64,000 nt of DNA from Nocardioides sp. TF02-7 (GTDB lineage Bacteria > Actinomycetota > Actinomycetes > Propionibacteriales > Nocardioidaceae), in the NCBI RefSeq assembly GCF_022437945.1, contig NZ_CP092535.1, forward strand, positions 3,472,001 through 3,536,000, read 5' to 3'. A program made the translations under genes and the position numbers. Position 1 is the stretch's first letter. Every line of letters starts with the position of its first letter. Below, piece after piece: positions 18,275 to 30,199 of the stretch. The notes under the pieces were generated by a model that was given only the letters and a program-made list of their open reading frames with translations, was not told where the DNA came from and made no database searches.

Positions 18275-21200
18275 AGGCCGACCGTGCGGTGTCGGTGTCG
18301 GTCTCGGGGAAGCGGTAGCCGTCGAGGTCGACCACGCGGTCGACGGCGTCGAGACCGGCGGAGGTGTGGGTGATCCACAGCACCGCCCGGTCGCGGTCGC
18401 CCCCGAGCACCTCGCTGGCCAGCTCGGTGGCCGTGGCGTGGTCGAGGTGCGCCGCCGGCTCGTCGAGCACGAGCACCCGGTTGTCCGCCAGCAGCGACCG
18501 GGCGATGCCGATCCGGGCGCGCTCGCCCCCGAGACCGCCGCGTGGCCGTCGCCGACCCAGGTGTCGAGCCCGTCCGGCAGGCCGTCGAGCCAGTCCCCGA
18601 GCCGGGCGCGCCGCAGCGCTCCCTCGACGTCGTCGTCGCTGGCATCGGGCCGGGCCAGGCGCACGTTCTCCACGACCGTCGTCGCGAAGACGTGCGGGTG
18701 GTCGTCGACCAGGCCGACGGTGCGGCGCACGTCGTCGAGCCAGAGGTCGCGTGTCGAGCAGCCACCGAGCTCCACCCGCCCCGCGGCGGGGTCGAGGAAC
18801 CGCAGCAGCAGGGCGGCCAGCGTGCTCTTGCCGGACCCGGACGAGCCGACGACGCCCACCCGCTCGCCGGGACCGAGGTGCAGCGAGACCTCGGCGGTCA
18901 GGGGAGAGTGGGGCTCCCACCGGGCGCGCGCCCGGCGGACGTCGACCGCGGTGCCCCGGGCGGTGCCGGTGGCGACGGTGTCGCGCACGGCGGGCGCGGT
19001 GACCTCCAGCCGGCGAAGCCTGGCCTGGGCCGCCGCGGTCCGCACGGAGAGGGCGCCGGCGTCGGCGAGCGGCAGGGCGACGTCGGTCAGGGCCAGCGGG
19101 AGCAGCACCAGGAGGGCCAGCATCGGGCCCGACAGTGCTCCGTCGGCAGCAGCGCTCCCGGCGACGTACGCCGTCGTCGCCATCGCCGCGCCGGCCGCGG
19201 CCAGCACCCAGGCACGGGCGGCCGACAGCCCCGCCGCCGCCCGCGACCTGGCCCGCCCGATCGCCGCGCTCGTCGCGGCGACCCGGTCGGCGGAGCGCCC
19301 GGTGGCCTGCCACATGGTGAGCTCGTCGGCGCCCTGCAGGGCGTCGACCACCTGCTCCGACAGCTCCGACCGGAGGTGGACCACGCCTCGTTCCGCGCGG
19401 GCCGAGCCCGCCCGGGCGAGGTGGTAGGCCCCGACCCCGGCGAGGGCGCAGAAGACCAGCAGGATGCCGCCCGCCGCCGGCACGAGCAGCGCGGCGAACG
19501 CCACCGCGGCAGCAGCGACGAGCACGAACTGGCGCACCGGCATCCGCACCCGGAGCTCGCGGTCGACCACGCTGTCGACGTCGTCGACGACCGTGCTCAA
19601 CAGGTCGCCGCGTCGCCGGCCCAGCCGCGCGGGCACGAGCGGCACCAGCGCGTCGTAGACCTCCACCCGGCGCCGCGCGAGCAGCCGCAGGGCCGCGTCG
19701 TGCCCCTGCAGCCGCTCGACGTAGCGGAGGACCGGCCGGGCGAGACCGAACGCGCGGACGCCGACGACCGCGACCAGGAGGGTGAGCACCGCGGGGCGGG
19801 TGGACGCCTGCACGATCAGCCAGCCGGCGGTCGCCGTGAGCGCGACTCCCGACGCCGAGGCGAGGGCGCCGACCACCGTGCTGCCGGCGAACCGCGCCGG
19901 CGCCGGCTGGTCGGTCGGGTGCGGCGCAGCGGAGGCCGCCCGTGGCGTCCGGCGCCGCTCCGCCGGACGTGGCGCGCTCGTCGCGGCCGGGACCGGCGGA
20001 CGGTCCAGGGCGACCACGTGGTCGGCGACCGTGAGCACTGCGGGCCGGTGGGCGACCACGACGACCGCGGAACGCCGGCCCAGCTCGACGATGGTGTCGG
20101 TGATGACCTGCTCGGTGAGCGGGTCGAGGTGGGCGGTCGGCTCGTCGAGCAGCACCCACGGCCGGTCGGCGAGGACCACCCGCGCCAACGCCAGCCGCGC
20201 TCGCTCGCCCGCGGACAGCGTCGACCCGTCCTCGCCGAGCGGGGTGTCGAGCTGCTGGGGCAGCGCCTGGACCCGCAGCTCCAGGGCGACCTGGCGCAGC
20301 GCCTCCCAGAGGTCGCCGTCGGTGGCGTCGGGTCGCGCCAGCCGGAGGTTGTCGGCGACCGACCCGGCGACGAACTGCGGCTGTTGCGCCAGCCAGGCGA
20401 CCTGCTCCTGCCAGGCAGGGCCGCCCACGGGGCGGCCCGCGGCGGTGACCGCGCCCGTCGCGGGCACCAGGCCGGCGATCGCGGCGAGCAGGGTGGACTT
20501 CCCGCACCCCGAAGGGCCGACGACGGCGGTGACGCCGCGCGCCGGGATCCGCTCCCGGGTCACGACGAGCGCTGGGACGGCCCGGCCCGGATAGGTGACG
20601 GACAGGCTGGCGAGCTCGAGGCCCGCTCCCGGAGCCGCCGGCCCACCGGTCGCCGGACCTGCGTCGTCGGCGGCCGTGAGCGCCAGGTGGGCCGCTTCGA
20701 ACGTGGCCGCGCCCTCGGCGGCGGCGTGGAACTCGGCCCCGACCCGGCGCAGCGGCCAGTAGGCCTCCGGCGCCAGCAGGAGCACCACCAGGGCGGTCGG
20801 CAGGTCGACGCCTCCGGACGCGAGGCGGACCCCGATCGTGACCGCGACGAGCGCCACCGACAGGGTCGCGACCAGCTCCAGCACCGCGGAGGAGGCGAAC
20901 GCGATCCGCAACGTGCGCAGCGTCGCGACGCGGTAGCGGTCGGTGATCGCGGCGATCCGCTCCGACTGGACCCGGGCCCTGCGGTGCGCGACCAGGGTCG
21001 GGAGCCCGCGGACGACGTCGAGAAAGTGGCCGGACAGCACCGTCATCGCCCGCCACTGCTCCTCCGCGCGGTCGCGCGTGGCGAGGCCGACCAGGGCGCC
21101 GAAGACGGGCACCAGCGGCAGCGTCGCGAGCACGATCGCCGCGCTCAGCAGGTCCTGGGTCGCGATCGCCACGACGGTCAGCGGCGGCAGCACGCCCGCC

Positions 21201-21615
21201 ACGACGACCGCGGGGAGATAGCGCGTCACGTAGGGCTCGACCGCGTCGACGCCGCGGGTCAGCAGCACCGCCTGCTCCCCGATGCCGCTGCCGCGGCTGC
21301 CGGCGGCCGCGGTGACGAGCCGGCGGCGCAGGGAGGTGCCGACCACCGACGCGGCCCGCGCAGCAGCCGGTCGCCGCACCCGCCGACGACCCCACGGGCG
21401 AGGAGCACGGCAGCCACCACGCCACCCCAGGCCAGGACGCTGCCGTCCCACCACGGCGCCTCCACGCCGGGGAGCGCGGCCAGCACCAGCCCGGTCACCG
21501 CCCAGGCCTGGGCGATGACGAGCAGCCCGGTCAGCAGCCCCGCTCCGGCGACGCCGGCGAGCTCGCGGCGCGCGGGCGCGAGGTGCGCCCGCAGCCGCGG
21601 GTCCGAGGGCCTCAC
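18273..21615 (-). CDS. cydDC: Fused CydDC ABC exporter, two frameshifts
   Basis: One protein of about 1,110 residues carrying two TM-ATPase halves. The CydD half has Walker A GPSGCGKST, LSAGERARLALARVVLADRPWVLLDEPTAH and the H-loop. The CydC half has Walker A GSSGSGKST and, after a frameshift near 18540, ERARIGIARSLLADNRVLVLDEPAAHLD. A second break near 21350-21380 lies in the first TM region. The GTG start overlaps the cydB stop. CydDC exports cysteine/glutathione and is needed to assemble cytochrome bd. The fused form is known in Streptomyces; mycobacteria keep two genes. It is the last gene of cydA-cydB-cydDC. Confidence 0.9.
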
Positions 21616-22640
21616 GGGACCGGCGGCGCCGCGCCGGCGGCGGTCGGCAGCGGGATGTGGTGCACGGCGATCCGCTTCCGGAACACCCAGTAGGTCCAGC
21701 CCTGGTAGGCCAGGACCAGCGGAGTGAACACGATCGCGACGACCGTCATGATCCCCAGCGTGTACGGCGTCGCCGCGGCGTCCGACGTCGTCAGCCCGAC
21801 CCCGTCGGCCAGGGTGGTCGGCATGACGTCGGGGAAGAGCGCGAGGAACAGGCCCGCCACGGCCAGGGCGATCGTCGTGAAGGTCGCCGCGAACGCCCAG
21901 CCCTCGCGGCCGGCCCGGACCGCGCCCAGGCCGGCGAGCAGCGCGCACGCGGCGGCGGCGAAGGCGACCGCCGACGCCACCGTCCCGGTGAGGAGCTGGG
22001 TCCACACGAGGAACGCCACCGCGGCCGCAGCGGCGGCGACGGTCGCCGGGATCGCGAACGCCCGCGCCCGGTGGCGGATCGGCCCGTCGGTCTTGAGGGC
22101 GACGAAGATCGCGCCGTGGGCGAGGAACAGCAGCAGGGTGGTCGTGCCACCGAGCAGGGCGTAGGGGTTGAGCAGGTTGAAGAAGCCGCCGACGTACTCG
22201 TGGTCGGCGTCGATCGGGACGCCGCGGAGGATGTTGGCGAACGCGACGCCCCACAGCAGCGCCGGCACGAAGGAGCCGACGATGATCGCCGTGTCCCAGC
22301 GCCGCTTCCACGACGCCTCCTCGCGCTTCGCCCGGTACTCGAACGCGAGGCCACGGACGATCAGTGCGACGAGGATCAGCAGCAGCGGCAGGTAGAACCC
22401 GCTGAAGAGGGTGGCGTACCACTCGGGAAAGGCTGCGAACGTCGCGCCTCCGGCCACCAGCAACCACACCTCGTTGCCGTCCCACACCGGGCCGATCGTG
22501 TTGATCATGACCCGTCGTTCCGTGTCGTCCTCGGCGAGGACCGGCAACAGCATGCCGACGCCGAAGTCGAACCCCTCGAGGACGAAGTAGCCGATCCAGA
22601 GGACGGCGATCAGCGCGAACCAGACGGTCGTGAGCTCCAT
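21612..22640 (-). CDS. cydB: Cytochrome bd oxidase subunit II
   Basis: 342 residues, intact. It starts MELTTVWFALIAVLWIGYFV and includes EGFDFGVGML, IGPVWDGNEVWLLVAGGA and the ending YQGWTYWVFRKRI, typical of CydB. Eight or nine hydrophobic helices are visible. It forms the heterodimeric quinol oxidase with CydA, reducing O2 with high affinity at the cytoplasmic membrane. It sits 16 nt after cydA and overlaps cydDC by 4 nt. Confidence 0.96.
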   Translation of the reverse strand: MELTTVWFALIAVLWIGYFVLEGFDFGVGMLLPVLAEDDTERRVMINTIGPVWDGNEVWLLVAGGATFAAFPEWYATLFSGFYLPLLLILVALIVRGLAFEYRAKREEASWKRRWDTAIIVGSFVPALLWGVAFANILRGVPIDADHEYVGGFFNLLNPYALLGGTTTLLLFLAHGAIFVALKTDGPIRHRARAFAIPATVAAAAAAVAFLVWTQLLTGTVASAVAFAAAACALLAGLGAVRAGREGWAFAATFTTIALAVAGLFLALFPDVMPTTLADGVGLTTSDAAATPYTLGIMTVVAIVFTPLVLAYQGWTYWVFRKRIAVHHIPLPTAAGAAPPVP

Positions 22641-22656
22641 CGGTCTCTTCCTGCTC

Positions 22657-24103
22657 TCAGTAGGCGAAGGCCAGCGGGCGGTCGTCGCCCTGGCCGGTGT
22701 CGGGCTCGTCGTCGGGGGGAGGGAGGGGGTCGGCGCCCCTGCGGATGTAGGTGAGCAGCAGCCGCACCTCCACCACGGCGAGCAGGCCGTAGACCGCGGT
22801 GAGCACGATGAGCGACGTCAGCACCTCGCCCGTGCTCACCCCGGGCGAGACCGCCTGCTCGGTCGTCATCAACCCGAACACCGCCCACGGCTGCCGCCCG
22901 ACCTCGGTGAAGATCCAGCCGAAGGAGTTGGCGAAGAGCGGCAGGAACGGCAGCGCGACGGCGGCCCACAGCAACGGCCGGCCGGACGGCGTACGACCCT
23001 TGCGGGTGGCGAGCAGGACCCAGGCCGCGACGGCCGCGGCCGCCATCCCGAGGCCCATCATCAGCCGGAACGTCCAGTAGGTCAGCGGGATCACCGGCGT
23101 GTAGTCGCCGGGGGGAGTAGTACTTCTCGCCCGGGTCCTGGCCGTAGGTCTCCCGGTAGCGCTCCCGCAGCTCGTCGATGCCGAGCACCGTGCCGTCGCT
23201 CGAGCCGGTCGCCAGCCACGACAGCAGGCCGGGCACCTTCACCGAGAACGTCTCGCGCTCGCCGTCGAGCGTGCCGAGCTGGAACAGCGAGAAGTCCGCG
23301 GGCTGCTCGGTCTCGTAGAGTCCCTCGGCGGCCGCCATCTTCATCGGCTGCACCTCGGTCATGATCTTGCCCTGGACGTCACCGGTGATCGCGACGCCGA
23401 TGCCGCTGACCAGGACCACCGCGGCCGCGGTGCGCACCGCCTTGCGGTACATCGTGCGGTCGTCGTCGGTGTGCTTGCGGCGCATCATCTGCCACATGCC
23501 GACGCCCACCACGAACGCGGCGCCGGTCATGTAGGCGGCGAGGATCACGTGCGGGAAGGTCACCAGCTGCACCTTGTTGAGCAGCACGGCGACGAAGTCG
23601 TTCATCTCGGCCCGTCCGGTCTCCGGGTTGTAGGCGAACCCGACCGGGTTCTGCATCCACGAGTTGGCGGCGAGGATGAAGTAGGCCGAGAAGAGGGTCC
23701 CGACGTGGACGAGCACCATGCAGGCGGCGTGCAGCTTCTCCGGCAGCCGGTCCCACCCGAAGATCCAGAGGCCGAGGAACGTCGACTCGAGGAAGAACGC
23801 GAGCAGGCCCTCGACGGCCAGCGGGGCGCCGAAGACGTCGCCGACGAACCGCGAGTAGTCGCTCCAGTTCATGCCGAACTGGAACTCCTGCACGATGCCG
23901 GTCACCACGCCGATCGCGAAGTTGATCAGGAACAGCTTGCCGAAGAACTTCGTCAGCCGGAGCCACTGCTCGTTGCGCGTGCGGAGCCAGGTGATCTCGT
24001 AGCCGGCGATGAGGGCGGAGAGGCCGATCGTGATCGGCACGAACATGAAGTGGTAGACGGTCGTGATGGCGAACTGCCACCGGGCGATGTCAGTCGGGTC
24101 CAC
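22657..24103 (-). CDS. cydA: Cytochrome bd oxidase subunit I, one frameshift
   Basis: Starts MDPTDIARWQFAITTVYHFMFVP with haem-ligand His18, followed by the haem/quinol motifs FFLESTFLGLWIFGWDRL, TFPHVILAAYMTGAAFVVG and, near the C-terminus, FGWIFTEVGRQPW. The frame breaks in the G6 run at 23110-23115; removing one base joins YGQDPGEKYYSP to GDYTPVIPLTYWTFRLMMG and gives about 480 residues. The Q-loop is short, as in most Gram-positive enzymes. First gene of the cyd operon; a perfect DosR-like palindrome lies 85 bp upstream. Confidence 0.95.
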
Positions 24104-24187
24104 GGGGTCTCCTACGCGCGCTTGTCAGATGTGATCAACGTAGGGGTGGGCGCCGCTGCGCCCCACGGCCGGAATTCCCTGCTCGGC

Positions 24188-24201
24188 GGGACCTTGGTCC
24201 C
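24188..24201. promoter_or_regulatory. Perfect DosR-like box (cydA)
   Basis: GGGACCTTGGTCCC is a perfect 6-bp inverted repeat around TT, 85 bp upstream of cydA. It is the best copy of the motif in the window. The rest of the gap on its nitroreductase side (24202-24331) shows nothing else recognisable. Confidence 0.75.
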
Positions 24202-24331
24202 TCAGTCGCCCCGGTCGCGCCCTCCGCGGCGCGCGTCCGCCAGTCAGGGTCGGACCGGAACGCGCTCATGACCCGCACAGCGGGCGGTGCCGTGGCGGGG
24301 TGCCTCATCGAGGTCGGCGCTGCGCCAGGAA

Positions 24332-24349
24332 GACGCTCGCGCGAGCGTC
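24332..24349 (-). terminator. Palindromic hairpin after nitroreductase
   Basis: A perfect 18-bp palindrome (GACGCTCGC / GCGAGCGTC) directly after the nitroreductase stop on the minus strand. Probable transcription end of the CBS-nitroreductase operon. Confidence 0.5.
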
Positions 24350-24350
24350 G

Positions 24351-25316
24351 TCAGGCGATGAGCACGTCGTCGACCGGGCGGCGCGGGGTGCGCGGCAGCT
24401 CGCTGCGGCCGATCGCCTGCCAGCCGATGCGCACCAGGAGGTGGGGGATGAAGGCACCCCCGAGCACGGCGTCGCGGAGCTCCTGGCGGACGTCGTCGAC
24501 CTCGACCGGAAGCGTCAGCGGCACGACCGACAGGCCGTCGCGGGTCGCGCGGAGCCACAGGGCGCTCAGGCCCTCGCCGGCCCGCAGCCACTCCTCGGGC
24601 ACGTCCTCGAAGCCGCCCAGCGCGATGACGCCGTCACCGCTCTCCACCGGGGCCCGGACGTCGTCGAGGACCCCGGTGCCGAACCGCGACCGGCGGGCAG
24701 CGTCGGCGCTCGAGGTCTCGGCGGGCAGCACGGCCCGCGGGATGCCGTCGTCGCCCCCGCGCCGCACCCAGGAGAGCTGCTCCCGGACAGCCAGCGGGTC
24801 GGCGTCGCGGACACTCTGCGCCCGGCGGGAGAGCAGCTCGAGCCGGAACCGCGCGACGACGTCGACGACCGGCTCCGCCAGCGCCCCCTCCTCTGCCGCC
24901 TCGTCCGCGAGCGCGGCCAGGAGCGGGTCGGGCACCGGCCACGACGTGAACCGACGGCGGTCGGTGCAGCGCCGGCGCAGGACGGCCAGGTCGTCGGCGG
25001 CGGTCGGCGAGGGGCCGGTCCGCTCGAGCCGGACCTCGGCGAGGAGGTCGGGCGCGGCCGCCTCGGGCAGCCGGCGGACGGTCGTGTGCCAGCCGAGCGC
25101 CTCGGCGGCGAACCGGAAGTGGTGGAGGGCGGCGCCGCAGCTCAGGACGAGGTTGCGCCCGGAGGGGTCCTCGACCGGGAGCTGGCGGGTGCGGTCGGCG
25201 AAGAGCCGGACCCGGTCGCCGTCGACCATCCAGGTCCACGGCTGGGTGTTGTGGACGCTCGGTGCGAGGCAGGCAAGGTCCACCAGCCGGCGGGCGACGG
25301 AATCGGGCAGGGACAT
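24351..25316 (-). CDS. Acg-like nitroreductase-fold protein
   Basis: 321 residues. The start ARRLVDLACLAPSVHNTQPWTWMV is the signature of the Acg/Rv3131 family, a tandem nitroreductase fold in which FMN is often sequestered. Further family blocks are FADRTRQLPVEDPSGRNLVLSCGAAL and the C-terminal PHLLVRIGW. In mycobacteria Rv2032 and Rv3131 are strongly DosR-induced; the true substrate is not known. It follows the CBS-BON gene by 34 nt on the same strand and probably shares its promoter and DosR-like box at 26026. Confidence 0.88.
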   Translation of the reverse strand: MSLPDSVARRLVDLACLAPSVHNTQPWTWMVDGDRVRLFADRTRQLPVEDPSGRNLVLSCGAALHHFRFAAEALGWHTTVRRLPEAAAPDLLAEVRLERTGPSPTAADDLAVLRRRCTDRRRFTSWPVPDPLLAALADEAAEEGALAEPVVDVVARFRLELLSRRAQSVRDADPLAVREQLSWVRRGGDDGIPRAVLPAETSSADAARRSRFGTGVLDDVRAPVESGDGVIALGGFEDVPEEWLRAGEGLSALWLRATRDGLSVVPLTLPVEVDDVRQELRDAVLGGAFIPHLLVRIGWQAIGRSELPRTPRRPVDDVLIA

Positions 25317-25350
25317 CGGACTTCCGATCAGGAGGAGGGTTCGGGGCTGC

Positions 25351-25960
25351 TCAGGGGTTGGGGTCGACGTGGACCTCGACGACGCCGGGTACGCCGCGCG
25401 CGACGACCCGGGCGAGGGCCCGGTCGCGCGGGTCGGTCGGACCGCTGACCTCGGCGACGCCGTCGTGGACGTCGACCAGCCAGTCGCGGAACCCGGCGGA
25501 GACGAGCAGGTCGTCGATGTCGTGCTCGAGCTCGGCGTCGCTGCGGGCGAGCATCCGCACGACGTCGCGCCGGCTGATCACGCCGACGACGCGGTCGTGC
25601 TCGTCGACGACGGGGATGCTCTTGATCCCGGTCGAGGTGGCCAGGTCGATGGCGGTGACCAGGTCGGTGTCCGGGCGGACGGTGACGGCGTGCGGTGTCA
25701 TCACGTCGGCGACGACGCGGGGGCGGTCGACCGGCCCGGTCTGGGCGGCCCCGGCGCGCAGGGGCGTGCAGCCGCGGGTCGGGGCCGATCAGGTCACGGA
25801 TCAGGTCGGCCTCGCTGACCACACCGACCACCCGTCCGGCGGCGTCGACGACGGGCAGGGCGGTGATGTCGTGTTCGTCGAGGAGGGCGAGCGCGGCCTT
25901 CACGGTCGTCCGCGTGCGCGCGGTCACCGGGTCGGTCGTCATCAGCTCTCGCACGATCAT
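25351..25960 (-). CDS. CBS-CBS-BON protein, one frameshift
   Basis: About 202 residues after correcting a frame break between 25720 and 25780. The first CBS domain starts MIVRELMTTDPVTARTRTTV; the second starts near MTPHAVTVRPDTDLVTAIDL and contains SIPVVDEHDRVVGVISRRDV. A C-terminal BON domain (DIDDLLVSAGFRDWLVDVHDGVAEVSG, with the typical GVxxVxG near the end) follows. CBS pairs bind adenosyl ligands, and BON is a membrane/ligand-binding fold. The mycobacterial DosR regulon includes the CBS protein Hrp1 (Rv2626c). A DosR-like box lies 66 bp upstream, shared with the divergent devR-like gene. Confidence 0.85.
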
Positions 25961-26025
25961 GGTGCTCACCGCTTCCTGTGTGTGGTCGGTGACACCACTG
26001 TCCGTGCCCGGCCCGGCGCGCAACA

Positions 26026-26039
26026 GGGACCAAGGTCCT
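26026..26039. promoter_or_regulatory. DosR-like box (CBS / devR-like)
   Basis: GGGACC-AA-GGTCCT, 11 of 12 informative positions. It lies between the CBS gene (66 bp) and the divergent devR-like gene. Relative to the leaderless start at 26095 its centre is at about -62, a classic activator position, so autoregulation is likely. Confidence 0.7.
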
Positions 26040-26081
26040 CAGCCGGCGGGAGATCCTGCCCGCCCGGCAACGGGGAGCCGT

Positions 26082-26087
26082 TACGGT
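26082..26087 (+). promoter_or_regulatory. Leaderless -10 of devR-like gene
   Basis: TACGGT lies 7 nt before the GTG at 26095. It is the main reason for preferring this start over the in-frame GTG at 26086, which has GGGGAG at normal spacing. Confidence 0.45.
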
Positions 26088-26094
26088 GAGGGGC

Positions 26095-26745
26095 GTGAGC
26101 CAGACACCGATCCGGATCTTCCTCCTCGACGACCACGAGGTGGTCCGTCGCGGGATGCGTGAGCTGCTCGAGGCCGAGCCCGACTTCGAGGTCGTCGGCG
26201 AGTCCGGCTCGGCCGTGGAGGCGGCCCGCCGCATCCCCGCCCTGCGGCCCGACGTGGCGATCCTCGACGGGCGGCTGCCCGACGGCTCCGGCATCGACGT
26301 GTGCCGGGAGGTCCGCTCGCAGGACCCGGCCATCGCGGCGCTGATCCTGACGTCGTACGACGACGACGACGCGCTGTTCGCCGCGATCATGGCCGGTGCC
26401 GCCGGCTACGTGCTCAAGCAGGTGCGCGGCTCCGACCTCGTCGACATGATCCGACGCGTGGCCGCCGGCCAGTCGACGCTCGACCCGTCGGTGACCGCGC
26501 AGGTGCTCGAGCGGATCCGCAAGGGACCCGAGAAGGACAAGGACCTCGAGGGGCTGACCGACCAGGAGCTGCGCATCCTCGAGCTGATCGGCGAGGGCAG
26601 GACCAACCGCGAGATCGCGCAGGAGATGTTCCTGGCCGAGAAGACGGTCAAGAACTACGTCTCCTCGCTGCTGGCCAAGCTCGGCCTGTCGAGCCGCACG
26701 CAGGCCGCGATCTTCGCGGTCAAGCACGGCCGCTCCGACCGCTGA
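26095..26745 (+). CDS. devR: DosR/DevR-like response regulator
   Basis: 216 residues. Receiver domain with Asp58 in ILDGRLPDGSGIDVCRE, a TS pair in LILTSY and Lys108 in YVLK. The LuxR-type HTH reads LTDQELRILELIGEGRTN ... MFLAEKTVKNYVSSLLAKLG ... RTQAAIFA, nearly the same as Mycobacterium DosR from memory, including Lys183, Lys186 and Asn187 at the positions that touch DNA in DosR (K179, K182, N183). The local palindrome GGGACC-NN-GGTCCC closely resembles the mycobacterial DosR box core. One nt separates it from the kinase gene downstream. It probably activates the surrounding Usp, CBS, nitroreductase, cyd and other genes on hypoxic or redox signals. Confidence 0.9.
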   Translation: MSQTPIRIFLLDDHEVVRRGMRELLEAEPDFEVVGESGSAVEAARRIPALRPDVAILDGRLPDGSGIDVCREVRSQDPAIAALILTSYDDDDALFAAIMAGAAGYVLKQVRGSDLVDMIRRVAAGQSTLDPSVTAQVLERIRKGPEKDKDLEGLTDQELRILELIGEGRTNREIAQEMFLAEKTVKNYVSSLLAKLGLSSRTQAAIFAVKHGRSDR

Positions 26746-26746
26746 G

Positions 26747-28463
<1,717 letters not shown>

Positions 28464-28472
28464 CGCGCGGCG

Positions 28473-28886
28473 TCAGGCGGGGATCAGCCGCCGGCCGGTG
28501 ACGACCTCGGGCCGGATCCGGATCGTGTACGTGCGGACGCCGTCCGCCCACGGCGAGGGTCGTTCGTCGAGGTCGGCGGAGAGCTCGAACTGCGCGGCCC
28601 GCTCGGCGGGTCCGCGGACGACCACCGACCAGCCGGACCGCGTGAAGGCGTCGAGCTCGTCCACCTCGAACGCGACCCGGGCGCCGGTGGCGGCGCGGGC
28701 GATCACGCCGTAGCTGCTGGTCGTCACCAGGACGTCCTCGCCCTGGACCGCGTAGTTGACCGGGAGGATGTCGGGCCCCGAGTCGTCGACGAAGGCGATC
28801 CGGCCGACGTCGCCGGCGCGCAGCAGGGCCAGGCACTCGTCGCGATCGAGGTCGCGGACCCGGCTCTTGAACCAGGACTCGCTCAT
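28473..28886 (-). CDS. Pyridoxamine 5'-phosphate oxidase-fold protein
   Basis: 137 residues; Met chosen after a basic extension, with GGAGGA upstream. Split-barrel flavin-binding fold: LLRAGDVGRIAFVDDSGPDILPVNYAVQGEDVLV, then GARVAFEVDELDAFTRSGWSVVVRG and the C-terminal RLIPA. Proteins of this class reduce or bind flavin, F420 or haem; which one cannot be told here. Convergent with devS, whose stop is 9 nt away, and preceded by a DosR-like box 93 bp upstream. The mycobacterial dormancy regulon holds a similar small protein (Rv3129). Confidence 0.85.
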   Translation of the reverse strand: MSESWFKSRVRDLDRDECLALLRAGDVGRIAFVDDSGPDILPVNYAVQGEDVLVTTSSYGVIARAATGARVAFEVDELDAFTRSGWSVVVRGPAERAAQFELSADLDERPSPWADGVRTYTIRIRPEVVTGRRLIPA

Positions 28887-28978
28887 CGTGGTCCTCCTTC
28901 GCACACGGACTCGTGGTGTCGGCACCCACGCAACCCCACCCCCGGCGCCGGGCACAGGGCCGGTGGACCGGCGGCGGT

Positions 28979-28992
28979 GGGACGTTGGTCCC
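28979..28992. promoter_or_regulatory. DosR-like box (PPOX-fold gene)
   Basis: GGGACG-TT-GGTCCC, 11 of 12 informative positions, 93 bp upstream of the PPOX-fold gene and just beyond the end of the GGDEF gene. Confidence 0.65.
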
Positions 28993-29025
28993 GACCACAC
29001 GGAGCAGGCGGCGCGGACCAGGCGC

Positions 29026-30186
29026 TCAGCGGGCCGGGACGACGTACCGCTCGACGCGGTCGCGCCCGGCGGCCTTCGCCTGGTAGAGCGCGACGTCGGC
29101 GCGGACGATCGTGTCCTTCACGCCGAGGCTGGCGTCGACGGCAGCGATGCCGAAGCTCACCGTCGGGTGGGTCTCGTCGAGGTGCTCCGCCCCGAACCGG
29201 TTGCTGATCTCGCGTGCGACGCGCTCGCCCTGGGAGCCGTCGCGGAGCAGCACGGCGAACTCGTCGCCGCCCAGGCGCCCGACCGTGCCGCCGTCGCCCA
29301 CCACGTCGAGGCACACCCGCGCGAACGCGACCAGCGCCCGGTCGCCCGCGGCGTGGCCGTGGCCGTCGTTGAGCGCCTTGAAGCCGTCGAGGTCGGCGAC
29401 CATGACGACGCCGGAGGCCGCGACGGCGTCGTCGGCGAAGGAGCGCTCGGCGGCACGCATGAACGCCGAGCGGTTGAGCGCCCCGGTGAGCCCGTCGTGC
29501 GTGGCCTGCTCGCGCAGCTCGCTGGTCTGCTGCAGGTGGCTGAGCGCCGACATGCTGAACGTGACGACGACCAGGAGCGCCATGGTGAGCAGGGTGGTCA
29601 GCTCGGAGCCGAACGCGGTGCGGAACAGCTCGTGGTCGGGTCCGACGGCGACGAACACCACGCACCGCAGCAGGTAGAACACCGCCACCACTGTCGACGC
29701 CGCCAGGAGGGACCCGATCGTGAACCGGTGCTGGGCCCACTCGTCCCGGCCGGGCCGGTGCTCCCGCAACACCCCGGCGAGCTCGTGCGACGTCAGGCCG
29801 AACGCGAGCGCCATCCCGGCGAGGAACGCCGCGCCGCCCGCCCACACGTCGCGCTCCGGGTGGGCCAGCGCGGAGGCCACCAGCACGACCGCCGCGGGGA
29901 GGAGCAGCGGCAGGTACGGCGTCCGTCGGCCTCGCAGCGAGCGGGCGGCGGCCCACACCGCGCTGCCGCCGGCAACCGCGAGCGTGTTGCCGAGCGGGTT
30001 GGCGACCGCCTGCGCCGGCGTCCCGTTGAGCAGGTACAGCAGCGACGACACGATGAACAACGCCATCGACGAGCACCACCAGCCGCAGTACGGCGCCTTG
30101 GTGGTGCGGTAGGTCGCCCCGTAGAAGAGCACGAGGACGCAGAGGGCCACCAGGCCGAAGGCCACCCGGAGTGTTGCCGTGTCCAT
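29026..30186 (-). CDS. Membrane GGDEF diguanylate cyclase
   Basis: 386 residues. Six or seven hydrophobic helices over about residues 1-225 form a membrane sensor without a recognised named domain. A GGDEF domain follows (DGLTGALNRSAF, MVADLDGFKALNDGHGHAAGD, and an intact active-site loop VGRLGGDEFAVLL). It should make cyclic-di-GMP. It follows a small membrane protein and a processive glycosyltransferase in the same direction, so local cyclic-di-GMP signalling to polysaccharide synthesis is likely. Confidence 0.92.
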   Translation of the reverse strand: MDTATLRVAFGLVALCVLVLFYGATYRTTKAPYCGWWCSSMALFIVSSLLYLLNGTPAQAVANPLGNTLAVAGGSAVWAAARSLRGRRTPYLPLLLPAAVVLVASALAHPERDVWAGGAAFLAGMALAFGLTSHELAGVLREHRPGRDEWAQHRFTIGSLLAASTVVAVFYLLRCVVFVAVGPDHELFRTAFGSELTTLLTMALLVVVTFSMSALSHLQQTSELREQATHDGLTGALNRSAFMRAAERSFADDAVAASGVVMVADLDGFKALNDGHGHAAGDRALVAFARVCLDVVGDGGTVGRLGGDEFAVLLRDGSQGERVAREISNRFGAEHLDETHPTVSFGIAAVDASLGVKDTIVRADVALYQAKAAGRDRVERYVVPAR

Positions 30187-30199
30187 GCCCGCGCCGGCC

